The notes under the pieces were generated by a model. That model saw only the letters and a list, made by a program, of their open reading frames with translations. It searched no databases and was not told the origin of the DNA. This document shows, in pieces, positions 1 through 6,428 of a stretch of DNA of 8,989 nt (positions within the stretch are counted from its first letter, which is position 1; each line of letters begins with the position of its first letter). Source of the stretch: JAXDBV01 sp034678415 (GTDB lineage: Bacteria > Bacteroidota > Bacteroidia > Bacteroidales > VadinHA17); NCBI GenBank assembly GCA_034678415.1, contig JAXDBV010000358.1, positions 1 to 8,989 on the forward strand, written 5' to 3'. The translations under genes were made by a program, and so were the position numbers.

Positions 1-457
1 CATTGGGAGTGCAGCCGATGGCCAGGTTCAGGGGAGTCGTCGCGGGATCATAAATATGAAAATTGTATGAAACGCCCAATGCCATCTGAGTATTGAAGGA
101 GAACCGGTTCTTTTTAATCAACGGCACGTCGAAGAAGGAATATACTGCATTGGGCAGTCCAAGGATATCCGGATTTCCGATGGTTCCAAAATAGTATCCG
201 AAACCGTACCGTGGATAGTTGTAAAGTTGCTCCCACGCCAGTTTTCCGCGTGTCTGAAAGCCGATCTTCACCTCTCCGGCCATCAGCGGTCCCTCCATAA
301 AATCATGCATGAAATCATGGTGAGGAACAATGGAACCATAATGAAACACTATTTCGATATTTTTCCCCGGCGGATTACCGGCATTAAGGCTGAGGGGAGA
401 GATCAACCAGGGAACAACAAGGGAAAATGCTGTAAGTACATTCAAACGGTATGACAT
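1..457 (-). CDS. Acyloxyacyl hydrolase / PagL-like lipid A deacylase family protein (C-terminus outside window)
   Basis: This is the first 152 codons of a gene that runs off the left edge. The family consists of outer-membrane beta-barrel proteins related to PagL, which removes an ester-linked acyl chain from lipid A; activity here is inferred from family only. The ATG at 455-457 is followed by a typical signal peptide (residues 1-26, hydrophobic core about 7-24, likely cleavage after LNA). The mature part has the pattern I recall for Bacteroidetes members: GEVKIGFQTRGK (61-72), YPRYGFGYYFGTIGNPDILG (81-100), NRFSFNTQMALGVSYNF (117-133) and YDPATTPLNLAIG (136-148). The alternation of aromatic and small residues suits barrel strands. 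The His-Ser catalytic motif of PagL lies towards the C-terminus and is not in the window, so catalytic competence cannot be judged. The gene diverges from the butyrate-kinase-like gene, with 49 bases between start codons. There is no Shine-Dalgarno sequence, as is usual in the phylum. Confidence 0.75.
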   Translation of the reverse strand, partial: MSYRLNVLTAFSLVVPWLISPLSLNAGNPPGKNIEIVFHYGSIVPHHDFMHDFMEGPLMAGEVKIGFQTRGKLAWEQLYNYPRYGFGYYFGTIGNPDILGLPNAVYSFFDVPLIKKNRFSFNTQMALGVSYNFHIYDPATTPLNLAIGCTPN

Positions 458-471
458 TTTTATGAAAAGAA

Positions 472-502
472 GAAATATATAACTTTACCACATATAATTC
501 AA
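472..502 (-). promoter_or_regulatory. Candidate Bacteroidetes promoter for the lipid A deacylase-like gene
   Basis: Read on the minus strand, TTG (500-502) is followed after 20 bases by TATATTTC (472-479). This differs at one position from the Bacteroidetes -7 consensus TAnnTTTG, and the spacing suits the -33/-7 arrangement. Transcription would begin near 465, giving a leader of only about 8 bases before the ATG at 455-457. This is pattern matching in an AT-rich stretch and is unconfirmed. Confidence 0.35.
480..487 (+). promoter_or_regulatory. Candidate -7 element for the butyrate-kinase-like gene
   Basis: TAACTTTA at 480-487 matches TAnnTTTG except for the last base. No clear TTG is present about 20 bases upstream (TTT at 458-460), so it is weak. 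It would place the transcription start near 494, about 13 bases before the ATG at 507. It lies between the two halves of the opposing candidate promoter, so the two would compete for polymerase if both are real. Confidence 0.25.
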
Positions 503-506
503 TACC

Positions 507-1604
507 ATGGGACCGATAACTTACAATTTGAGCACTTCATTAATCCTGGCTATTAATCCAAGGGATTATGCCACCAAGGTTGCTGTATACCGTTTTACCA
601 AGGTGATCTTCATGAAACGCATCAAGCATGATCCGGAAGAACTTAAGCAGTTCGTCAAGGTGTGTGATCAGACTGAATACCGCAAGGACAGGATCATGAA
701 AGAGTTGCACGATAACGAGATACCAGTGCATGATCTCAAATTCATTTTTGGCAGGGGAGGGTTATGCAAACCTGTAAAATCAGGGATCTATGAGGTAAAT
801 GAGAAGTTGAAGGAAGATCTGGGCTGTGAGGAGTACGGGGTGGATGTTCTGAACCTCGGAGGGCTGATTGCCTATGCCATAGCAAAGGAAATCCCCGGTT
901 CACAAGCCCTGGTTTCTGATCCCGTTGTTGTCGATGAGTTCGAAGAGATTTCAAGGATCTCCGGTCATCCGCTGATAAAACGTAAATCAATATTTCATGC
1001 CCTCAACCAGAAATACGTGGCAAGGAAACACGCCAAGATGGTTGGTAAGGCGTATGAAGATATGAATCTTATCGTGATAAGCCTTGGGAGGGCGATCTCC
1101 ATCGGTGCCCATTGTAAAGGCCAGGTCATTGATGCTACGCAGGGATTTGACGGTGACGGTCCCTTTTCACCCATCTGCAGCGGTACGCTGCCCATGGGTG
1201 ATGTGATACGCCTGTGCTTCAGCGGTAAATATACACAGGAGCAAATGCTCAAAATGGTGCGTGGGGAAGGCGGGTTGATGGCATACCTGGGAACCAACAA
1301 TGGTCATGAGGTGGAAAGCCGCATTGAGAACGGAGATGAAAATGCACGCTTCATCATGCAGGCCATGGCCTACCAGGTAGCCCAGAGTGCCGGAGCCATG
1401 TGCATGGCATTCAAGGACAAACCAGATGCCGTACTCATCACCGGTAACCTGGCTAACAGCAAAACCCTGATGGAAAACCTGGTGGAAAGAATCACTAAAC
1501 TGGCTCCCGTGCATATTTATCCGGGTGATGATGAACTCGAAGCAATGGCTACCAACGGACTCATGCTGTTAAAAGGCCAGACAGAGGTGCTCGAATATAA
1601 ATAG
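507..1604 (+). CDS. Butyrate kinase family protein with degenerate active site (probable pseudokinase)
   Basis: The 365 residues match butyrate kinase (acetokinase/ASKHA fold) along their whole length: GRGGLCKPVKSGIYEVN (82-98), NLGG (116-119), DPVVVDEF (138-145), SGHPLIKRKSIFHALNQ (152-168), GKYTQEQM (240-247) and YPGDDELEAMA (338-348). Active members transfer phosphate between butyryl phosphate and ADP/ATP, or act on branched-chain acids. Here the phosphate loop NPGSTSTK reads NPRDYATK (17-24). The HMGGG motif reads SLGRA (192-196). The Arg of SPERSGG is Cys224, the His of QHASNLGG is Asp113, and TGGIA reads TGNLA (312-316). These changes remove most nucleotide-binding glycines and the His/Arg pair that acetate kinase uses in catalysis. 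The frame is open with no frameshift. The ATG at 507 makes the N-terminus about eight residues longer than usual; a TTG at 528 would restore family length. A buk symbol is withheld because activity is doubtful. Confidence 0.85.
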   Translation: MGPITYNLSTSLILAINPRDYATKVAVYRFTKVIFMKRIKHDPEELKQFVKVCDQTEYRKDRIMKELHDNEIPVHDLKFIFGRGGLCKPVKSGIYEVNEKLKEDLGCEEYGVDVLNLGGLIAYAIAKEIPGSQALVSDPVVVDEFEEISRISGHPLIKRKSIFHALNQKYVARKHAKMVGKAYEDMNLIVISLGRAISIGAHCKGQVIDATQGFDGDGPFSPICSGTLPMGDVIRLCFSGKYTQEQMLKMVRGEGGLMAYLGTNNGHEVESRIENGDENARFIMQAMAYQVAQSAGAMCMAFKDKPDAVLITGNLANSKTLMENLVERITKLAPVHIYPGDDELEAMATNGLMLLKGQTEVLEYK

Positions 1605-1817
1605 GAGCGATATTGAGCATTATCAATGCCCGCCATTCGCCTGAAGCAAGGCTAAATCGTTTTATGAAATTATATTAAAATGTCAGGAACACGGGGACGG
1701 AAACCCATTCGTGCCCTGCAACCGAACCTACAATAGTGTGTGTTTGGCAAAATATGAAAACCTGAAAGTGGGGCTGCCGGTGAATGAAGACCAAACCAGA
1801 TAAATATACCTCAGGCA

Positions 1818-1844
1818 GGGAGAAGACCTAAACGGGTTTCTCCC
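1818..1844 (-). terminator. Weak hairpin at the end of ispD
   Basis: GGGAGAAGACC (1818-1828) and GGGTTTCTCCC (1834-1844) can pair around a five-base loop. The stem has seven outer pairs, a two-base mismatch and two inner pairs. It overlaps the ispD stop codon (1828-1830) in the convergent gap after the butyrate-kinase-like gene. There is no clear run of T on either strand after the stem, so an intrinsic terminator is only a possibility. The rest of 1605-1827 shows no recognisable gene or site. Confidence 0.2.
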
Positions 1845-2514
1845 GCATCATACCACTTATAAGGCATTCGGCCAGCTTCAGATCCATCGGGGTGGTGATC
1901 TTGATATTCTCAGGATTACCCATAACGAGGTGTATCTTAATACCGGCTTTTTCCGCTACCGTGGCATCGTCAGTAAAAGAGGAAGAGTACTTACGACGGT
2001 ATGCCTGTTTAATTTCACCTGCACGGAAGACCTGAGGGGTTTGTACCAGGCGTAAGTCCTCCCTGCTGACAGGTATGCTATACTGCCCATCTACTTTTCT
2101 GACACTCTCCACCGGAAGGAGAACCGGAACAGCGCTTCCCCTCAACGCAGCCGTTTTGAAACAGCGGTCAATAGTTGTCCTGTTAACCAGCGGCCGCACA
2201 CCGTCATGGATCGCGATGAGCCCCTCATCACCTGCATGCATTAATCCATTTCTCACACTGTGAAAACGTGTCTTCCCTCCTTTCACCAAGGTATGCTGAA
2301 TTAAAAAATTGTTCTGTTTGCACAACCCCTTCCATGCATCAATGAATCCGTCAGGCAGAATAATAATGATGTTTATTGATTGATCATATTCATAAAAAGC
2401 CTGTACCGTATGCATCAGGACAGGCCATCCGAGCAATGGCATGAACTGTTTCGGAAGGGTACTGCCCATGCGCACACCTTCCCCTCCGGCTACAATGAGA
2501 ACCCATGTATTCAT
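1828..2514 (-). CDS. ispD: 2-C-methyl-D-erythritol 4-phosphate cytidylyltransferase
   Basis: IspD joins CTP and 2-C-methyl-D-erythritol 4-phosphate to give CDP-ME and pyrophosphate, the third step of the cytosolic MEP route to isoprenoids. The 228 residues are the usual length and contain the expected motifs in order. The nucleotide-binding loop is VAGGEGVRMG (8-17) followed by PKQF (21-24). GGKTRFHSV lies at 79-87 and the metal/substrate segment IHDGVRPLV at 102-110. The substrate Arg is in SRED (150-153), VQTPQVF is at 157-163, TDDATVAE at 181-188, and GNPENIKITTPMDL at 199-212. The loop has AGG where many homologues have AAG, a conservative variant. The start ATG at 2512-2514 directly precedes the conserved first beta strand. 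It is transcribed divergently from the DUF2461 gene and convergently to the butyrate-kinase-like gene, so it appears monocistronic here; ispF is not adjacent. Confidence 0.95.
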   Translation of the reverse strand: MNTWVLIVAGGEGVRMGSTLPKQFMPLLGWPVLMHTVQAFYEYDQSINIIIILPDGFIDAWKGLCKQNNFLIQHTLVKGGKTRFHSVRNGLMHAGDEGLIAIHDGVRPLVNRTTIDRCFKTAALRGSAVPVLLPVESVRKVDGQYSIPVSREDLRLVQTPQVFRAGEIKQAYRRKYSSSFTDDATVAEKAGIKIHLVMGNPENIKITTPMDLKLAECLISGMMREKPV

Positions 2515-2558
2515 ACCACCAATTTACATCTAAATTTTATTAATCGCCCGCGCTTATT

Positions 2559-2566
2559 TACCTTTG
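2559..2566 (+). promoter_or_regulatory. Bacteroidetes -7 promoter element for the DUF2461 gene
   Basis: TACCTTTG is an exact match to TAnnTTTG. The -33 region about 20 bases upstream is only T-rich (TTTTAT, 2535-2540) and lacks a clear TTG. Transcription would begin near 2573, giving a leader of roughly 80 bases before the ATG at 2656. A second, poorer match, TACTTTTC, lies at 2616-2623 and could drive a shorter leader. Confidence 0.45.
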
Positions 2567-2655
2567 CTGACGCCCGACCAATTACTGTCCCAATGCGAAT
2601 GGTCGGCTGTTCATATACTTTTCCGTACATTCGCAAATGCAAAACCCTGAATATC

Positions 2656-3324
2656 ATGCTTTCTGCAAACGTTTTTGATTTTCTAAAAGCATTACAACGG
2701 CATAACAACCGCGAGTGGTTCAATGATAACCGCCGCTGGTATCTTACCGTGAAAGAAGAATTTGACCTTCTGGTCACAGGATTGATCATGGAGGTACACT
2801 CATTGGATCCGCAGGTGCAGGTTTTACCGGCCCGTGATTATATTTTCAGGATTTACAGGGATACGCGGTTCTCACGGGACAAAACACCCTATAAAACCAA
2901 CCTGGGTGCATACATGTCGAGGAACGGGAAGAACGGCGGTTATGCCGGTTACTACGTCCATATTGAACCGGGAGCTTGTTTGCTGGCCGGTGGATTATAT
3001 ATGCCCCCCGCACCTGTGCTCAAGGCGGTTAGAAGAGAAATATATGACAACACTGAAGAGTTCCTGAACATTATAAATCACAGGACCTTCAAAAAACATT
3101 TCGGAGAGATCAGCGGGGAAATACTTAAGAGGCCTCCTGCCGGTTACCCGCCCGATTACCCTCAAATAAATCTCCTTAAGTTCAAGAGCTATACCATCTA
3201 CAAAGATATCCCCGATACCATGGTAGTATCGGAAATATTTCTACATGAAGCCCGTGATGTTTTATCCGCCACGGTTCCGTTTAACCGTTTCCTCAACCAG
3301 GCAATAGAAAATACCGGCCTGTAA
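2656..3324 (+). CDS. DUF2461 (TIGR02453) family protein
   Basis: This is a 222-residue soluble protein of a widespread family whose biochemical role I do not know. The N-terminal FLKALQRHNNREWFNDNR (9-26) and the central RIYRDTRFSRDKTPYKTN (65-82) are the family hallmarks. They are followed by GGYAGYYVHIEPG (94-106) and a C-terminal part rich in charged and aromatic residues (LLKFKSYTIYKDIPD, 173-187). There is no signal peptide or membrane segment. The open frame continues upstream into ispD, but that part is antisense to ispD and outside the family, so I chose the ATG at 2656. This start immediately precedes the conserved FDFLKAL segment and lies downstream of the TACCTTTG promoter element. 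The gene is divergent from ispD and ends six bases before the stop of the opposing acyl-CoA ligase gene. Neither neighbour indicates its function. Confidence 0.85.
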   Translation: MLSANVFDFLKALQRHNNREWFNDNRRWYLTVKEEFDLLVTGLIMEVHSLDPQVQVLPARDYIFRIYRDTRFSRDKTPYKTNLGAYMSRNGKNGGYAGYYVHIEPGACLLAGGLYMPPAPVLKAVRREIYDNTEEFLNIINHRTFKKHFGEISGEILKRPPAGYPPDYPQINLLKFKSYTIYKDIPDTMVVSEIFLHEARDVLSATVPFNRFLNQAIENTGL

Positions 3325-3330
3325 ATTATA

Positions 3331-4980
3331 CTATTCGTACAGGAAGCGTTTGATACTTTTCTTTGGAGTTTTTTCAAATTCTTCTTTCTGCAGATCAAAG
3401 CCCGAGATCTGCATATACCCGGGTAGCCTGTCGTTCAAGGTTTTTAGGTTTTGTTTTATTAGTTCATTCAAGGCTTCCGCGTTTATCTTATCCCTCTCAA
3501 TGGTTTCCATATCGGGATAGATCAGTGCCCTGAGTTTGCCGTTTCTCTCAACGATGATAGACTCGTTGATGAGAAACATGTTGTTCAGGAGTGATTCAAT
3601 TTCTTCTGGATAGATATTTTTACCGCTGGGACCTAATATCATACTTTTGCTTCTTCCTTTAATAAAGATGTTATTTTCCTTATCCATCAGCCCGATGTCT
3701 CCTGTATGAAGCCAGCCCTCAGCATCGATGATGGCTTTGGTTGCTTCTTCATTCTTGTAATAGCCCAACATCACATTCTCCCCCCTGAGGAGTATTTCAC
3801 CCACAACATGTTCCGGGTCTTCCGAGTCGACCTTCACCTCAAGGGTATCCACCGGTTTACCGCAGGAGCTGAGTTTGGTCGTTTTCCAGCCTGAATAACT
3901 GATCAGGGGTCCGCACTCGGTCATACCATAGCCCACAGTGAAGGGGAATTTCAGTTTCCTGAAAAAAGCCTCGGCTTCGGCATTAAAGGGAGCGCCCCCA
4001 ATCACCAGTTCCCTGAAATTACCACCGAAAGAAGTTGCGAGCGTTTTCCGTATCTTACCCAATATCAATTTATTCACCAGGGGAATTCCGAGCAACACCT
4101 TCATCATGCCTTTATTAATAGTGGGCAGAATCTTATTTTTATAGACTTTTTCAATCACCAGGGGTACGGACAGAATCAGGCGCGGACGAACCTCCTGAAA
4201 CGCCTGTATGATCACCTGGGGCGACGGAGTCTTTGTTAGGAAAGTGATATGACAGCCCCTCGACACGGGAAACAGAAATTCGAAAGCGCAGCCGTAAGTA
4301 TGTGCCAGGGGAAGGAAGGACACGATATCGTCTCCCGGATCGAGCCTCATGTTGCGTTGTGCAAAGCGCAGGTTAGCCGCCAGGCTATTGCCACTGAGCA
4401 TAACTCCCTTCGAGAACCCGGAAGTGCCCGAGGTATAGCTGATCACCGCCAGCTCGGCATTTGAAACTTCCGGAAAAACCACCTGATCGAGGCTCAGTTC
4501 ATCACCATACTTCTCCTTCATTTTCTCATCAAGACCCTTGATCACCTCGTCGAGATTCTTCTCCCGGCTACTGATCAGTAAAAAATCAGTAAGAGAAAAG
4601 GTTGCCCGGATATTGTTTAACTGTCCGGCATCAAGAGTCTGAAAGATGCTTTCCGAAGTAAGGAGAAGGACGGAATCGGAGTGGTTGATCAGGTATTGCA
4701 CATCGGCCGGTTTGAAATCAGGCAGAATGGGTACAACAACCGCTCCATAGGTAACCACGGAAAGATAGCCGATAGCCCAGTTGGAGGAATTCTTCCCCAC
4801 CAGGGCAATCTTATCGCCCCTTTTTACTCCAGCCGCCGCATAGAACAGATGCAGCCTCAGGATATGCCAGGCTACTTCCTGGTAAGTATAATTCATTCCT
4901 TTATAATCGCTGAAGGCTTGACCTTTGAAATTCTTTTTCAACCCTTCCTCGATATACATGATAAAGTTTTCTTTAAGCAT
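3331..4980 (-). CDS. Long-chain fatty acid-CoA ligase-like AMP-binding protein
   Basis: Members of this adenylate-forming family activate fatty acids with ATP to acyl-AMP and then acyl-CoA, typically at the inner face of the cytoplasmic membrane. The 549 residues carry the core motifs in order: P-loop YTSGTSGFSKG (182-192), LPLAHTYG (223-230), GYGMTECGPL (350-359), LHTGDIG (424-430) and the hinge KGRSKSMI (441-448) leading to GKNIYPEEIE (453-462). The C-terminal segment KTPKKSIKR (537-545) is the place of the motif A10 lysine. In an ungapped alignment to the common TPTGKILR pattern that position is Ser542, with Lys540 and Lys541 beside it. The chosen ATG (4978-4980) lies 11 bases after the stop of the upstream membrane-protein gene. 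An in-frame ATG at 5025 would overlap that gene and add 15 residues unlike the family. Chain-length preference cannot be read from the sequence. The tight spacing suggests co-transcription with the small membrane protein. Confidence 0.9.
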   Translation of the reverse strand: MLKENFIMYIEEGLKKNFKGQAFSDYKGMNYTYQEVAWHILRLHLFYAAAGVKRGDKIALVGKNSSNWAIGYLSVVTYGAVVVPILPDFKPADVQYLINHSDSVLLLTSESIFQTLDAGQLNNIRATFSLTDFLLISSREKNLDEVIKGLDEKMKEKYGDELSLDQVVFPEVSNAELAVISYTSGTSGFSKGVMLSGNSLAANLRFAQRNMRLDPGDDIVSFLPLAHTYGCAFEFLFPVSRGCHITFLTKTPSPQVIIQAFQEVRPRLILSVPLVIEKVYKNKILPTINKGMMKVLLGIPLVNKLILGKIRKTLATSFGGNFRELVIGGAPFNAEAEAFFRKLKFPFTVGYGMTECGPLISYSGWKTTKLSSCGKPVDTLEVKVDSEDPEHVVGEILLRGENVMLGYYKNEEATKAIIDAEGWLHTGDIGLMDKENNIFIKGRSKSMILGPSGKNIYPEEIESLLNNMFLINESIIVERNGKLRALIYPDMETIERDKINAEALNELIKQNLKTLNDRLPGYMQISGFDLQKEEFEKTPKKSIKRFLYE

Positions 4981-4991
4981 TGCGTTTATTA

Positions 4992-5366
4992 TTAAATAGT
5001 TATCTTGATCTTGACAAAAAACCATACAAGATAATAAATGGCAGCCACATTCACGACAGAAATTAAGTAATTATAAAGGGTTCTTCCTTTCTTTATTTTT
5101 CGCCTGGCCAATATACAAGCGTTGGGTATGAAAAGAGTCAAAAGGATGATAAAAAAGTGAAAATTGGTAATCGTTTTATCCATATTCCTCTGCTCAAATA
5201 TCAGGTTATAGAAAAAAGACAGGGTTACCGCCAGGTAGGCTAGATAGCTGAACTTCAGGACAGGCGTGGATTGCGGACGTTTCTTGTGTGCCTGCAGAGG
5301 TTTGATGAAAACAACCGACAGGACAAAGATGATCAAAAAACCGGCAATAACCAGGATCTTTAACAT
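4992..5366 (-). CDS. Small four-helix integral membrane protein, unknown function
   Basis: I do not recognise this 124-residue protein. It has four hydrophobic segments at roughly residues 3-22, 41-57, 68-88 and 97-119, joined by short basic loops (AHKKRPQ near 26-32, ARRKIKKGR near 87-95). This suggests a four-helix inner-membrane protein. There are no cysteine pairs, catalytic motifs or known domain signatures. The ATG at 5364-5366 is preferred; a TTG nine bases upstream would add only three residues. The gene is followed after 11 bases by the acyl-CoA ligase gene on the same strand, so they are probably co-transcribed. The protein could anchor the ligase or handle its substrate, but that is inference from spacing only. 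The 122 bases upstream, back to the DUF4846 stop, contain no strong promoter. Confidence 0.7.
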   Translation of the reverse strand: MLKILVIAGFLIIFVLSVVFIKPLQAHKKRPQSTPVLKFSYLAYLAVTLSFFYNLIFEQRNMDKTITNFHFFIILLTLFIPNACILARRKIKKGRTLYNYLISVVNVAAIYYLVWFFVKIKITI

Positions 5367-5488
5367 CCTTATCAATAGTTTGTCCGGGCCAGATATTCAA
5401 CAAATCAACACAAGTTACTCATTTTCCATAACACTATAAAAACTCTGCAGGATTTCAAAGACTATTTCATGCTAAACCCGTTATACGA

Positions 5489-6379
5489 TTAGTGGATTTT
5501 AAACCTGTACAACTGATCCCGGTTGAAATTCCATTCAGGGGTATGGATCGTCACACCTTTCGGGGTCTCATACCAGGGATTCAATTCCTTATTCACGGGA
5601 TTTTTGAGAATATGGATCTCCTGTGCCGGCATATAACTCTGAGCAATCAGGAATAGCTTCTCCCCGTTCCGGGTATTACAGACCACGTCGACCACGATAA
5701 CACCGTGACCCGGAAAGCCGCCTTCGATGAACACATCACCCGGCAAGACATCGGTAATACTGTCCACACGCACCAGTTCTTTTTCCAGGGAGCTGGTTCC
5801 GGCATATGTGAATACCATGTCCAGGTACTCTCTGAAGGAGAGATAGGATTCACCGGGTGTCCCTGAATGGGTCCACCGGACACGGGGACCGTTTACCACG
5901 GGTCTGATCCCTTTAATCCAATCGGTATAGCGTGCCGTATCACCGCTGGTAAAATTGAAATGTATCTTCCCGAACGCCTTTATGGAATAAAGGTATTCAG
6001 CCCTCAGCCGTATTATCGCATCCGCACATTGTTGAAGGTCACGCGTTCCGATCTCCATGTCGATCACAGAGACATGTACGTCGCCGGGTACTTTTTCTCT
6101 TCCGTTATACAGCAGCACTTTGGATCCGTAAGGCTTTAAGGGCAGGTTTCTGAGGAAGGAGGCAAAACTGCCGGGGTTGTCGCTTGTCCTCTGATAGCCG
6201 GCAGGAGGCATAAATCGCTCGTGTATCGTTGTGCCTGAAGGGAAGATATGTTGCTGACCGGCCGTGTCACTGGCGGTCATGCCTGCAGAACGTTCAGGAA
6301 AGGTATTTCTCCCATCACGAGGACTGCCTGAACAAAGGACCAGGGCAAACAGAAGGGGAAACAGCAATATCCGATTCAT
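5489..6379 (-). CDS. DUF4846 family exported protein
   Basis: This is a 296-residue protein of DUF4846, a family I associate with Bacteroidetes and whose activity I do not know. The N-terminus MNRILLFPLLFALVLCSGS is a signal sequence. Cys16 could be a lipid attachment site, but LVLC is a poor lipobox because Gly/Ala/Ser is missing at -1. Conserved blocks are GSFASFLRNLPLKP (70-83), TRDLQQCADAIIRLRAEYLY (112-131), KIHFNFTSGD (138-147), FREYLDMVFTYAG (182-194), PGDVFIEGGFPGHGVIVVD (213-231), IAQSYMPAQEIHILKNP (245-261) and TPEWNF (280-285). The GDVF...GH...VVD block resembles the His region of NlpC/P60-type cysteine peptidases, with Cys118 a possible nucleophile; this is inference. The ATG at 6377-6379 was chosen because the signal sequence follows it directly; the open frame extends 35 codons upstream without family-like sequence. 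It lies 49 bases after the ROK kinase stop and probably ends that transcript. Confidence 0.85.
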   Translation of the reverse strand: MNRILLFPLLFALVLCSGSPRDGRNTFPERSAGMTASDTAGQQHIFPSGTTIHERFMPPAGYQRTSDNPGSFASFLRNLPLKPYGSKVLLYNGREKVPGDVHVSVIDMEIGTRDLQQCADAIIRLRAEYLYSIKAFGKIHFNFTSGDTARYTDWIKGIRPVVNGPRVRWTHSGTPGESYLSFREYLDMVFTYAGTSSLEKELVRVDSITDVLPGDVFIEGGFPGHGVIVVDVVCNTRNGEKLFLIAQSYMPAQEIHILKNPVNKELNPWYETPKGVTIHTPEWNFNRDQLYRFKIH

Positions 6380-6428
6380 TGTGTTCAGGAAACTGGCATC
6401 AGTATTCGTAATCAGGTAACAGGAATAT

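Noticed and set aside
558..581. Possibility that the altered phosphate loop of the butyrate kinase homologue is a sequencing frameshift.
   Set aside because: The codons for NPRDYATK keep register with conserved residues on both sides, the length is unchanged, and the other altered motifs lie hundreds of bases away. Substitution explains it better.
1167..1514. 115-codon minus-strand open frame inside the butyrate-kinase-like gene.
   Set aside because: It is fully antisense to a gene with clear family similarity, is His/Cys-rich without motif spacing, and has no promoter. It is a shadow frame.
1683..1702. GGAACACGGGGACGG-like string, reminiscent of short palindromic repeats found near RAYT transposases.
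   Set aside because: Only one half-site is present, with no inverted partner nearby and no transposase. A similar string near 5878 lies inside the DUF4846 coding region and is explained by codons.
1645..1803. About 52 stop-free codons on the plus strand in the gap between the butyrate-kinase-like gene and ispD, ending ENLKVGLPVNEDQTR and stop.
   Set aside because: It has no ATG, GTG or TTG at a sensible early position, no recognisable family and no promoter. A run of this length is compatible with chance. It could be a gene remnant, but nothing in it can be identified.
2380..2655. 92-codon N-terminal extension of the DUF2461 reading frame.
   Set aside because: It runs antisense through the start of ispD, lacks similarity to the family N-terminus, and precedes the likely promoter at 2559-2566. 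The ATG at 2656 fits the family.
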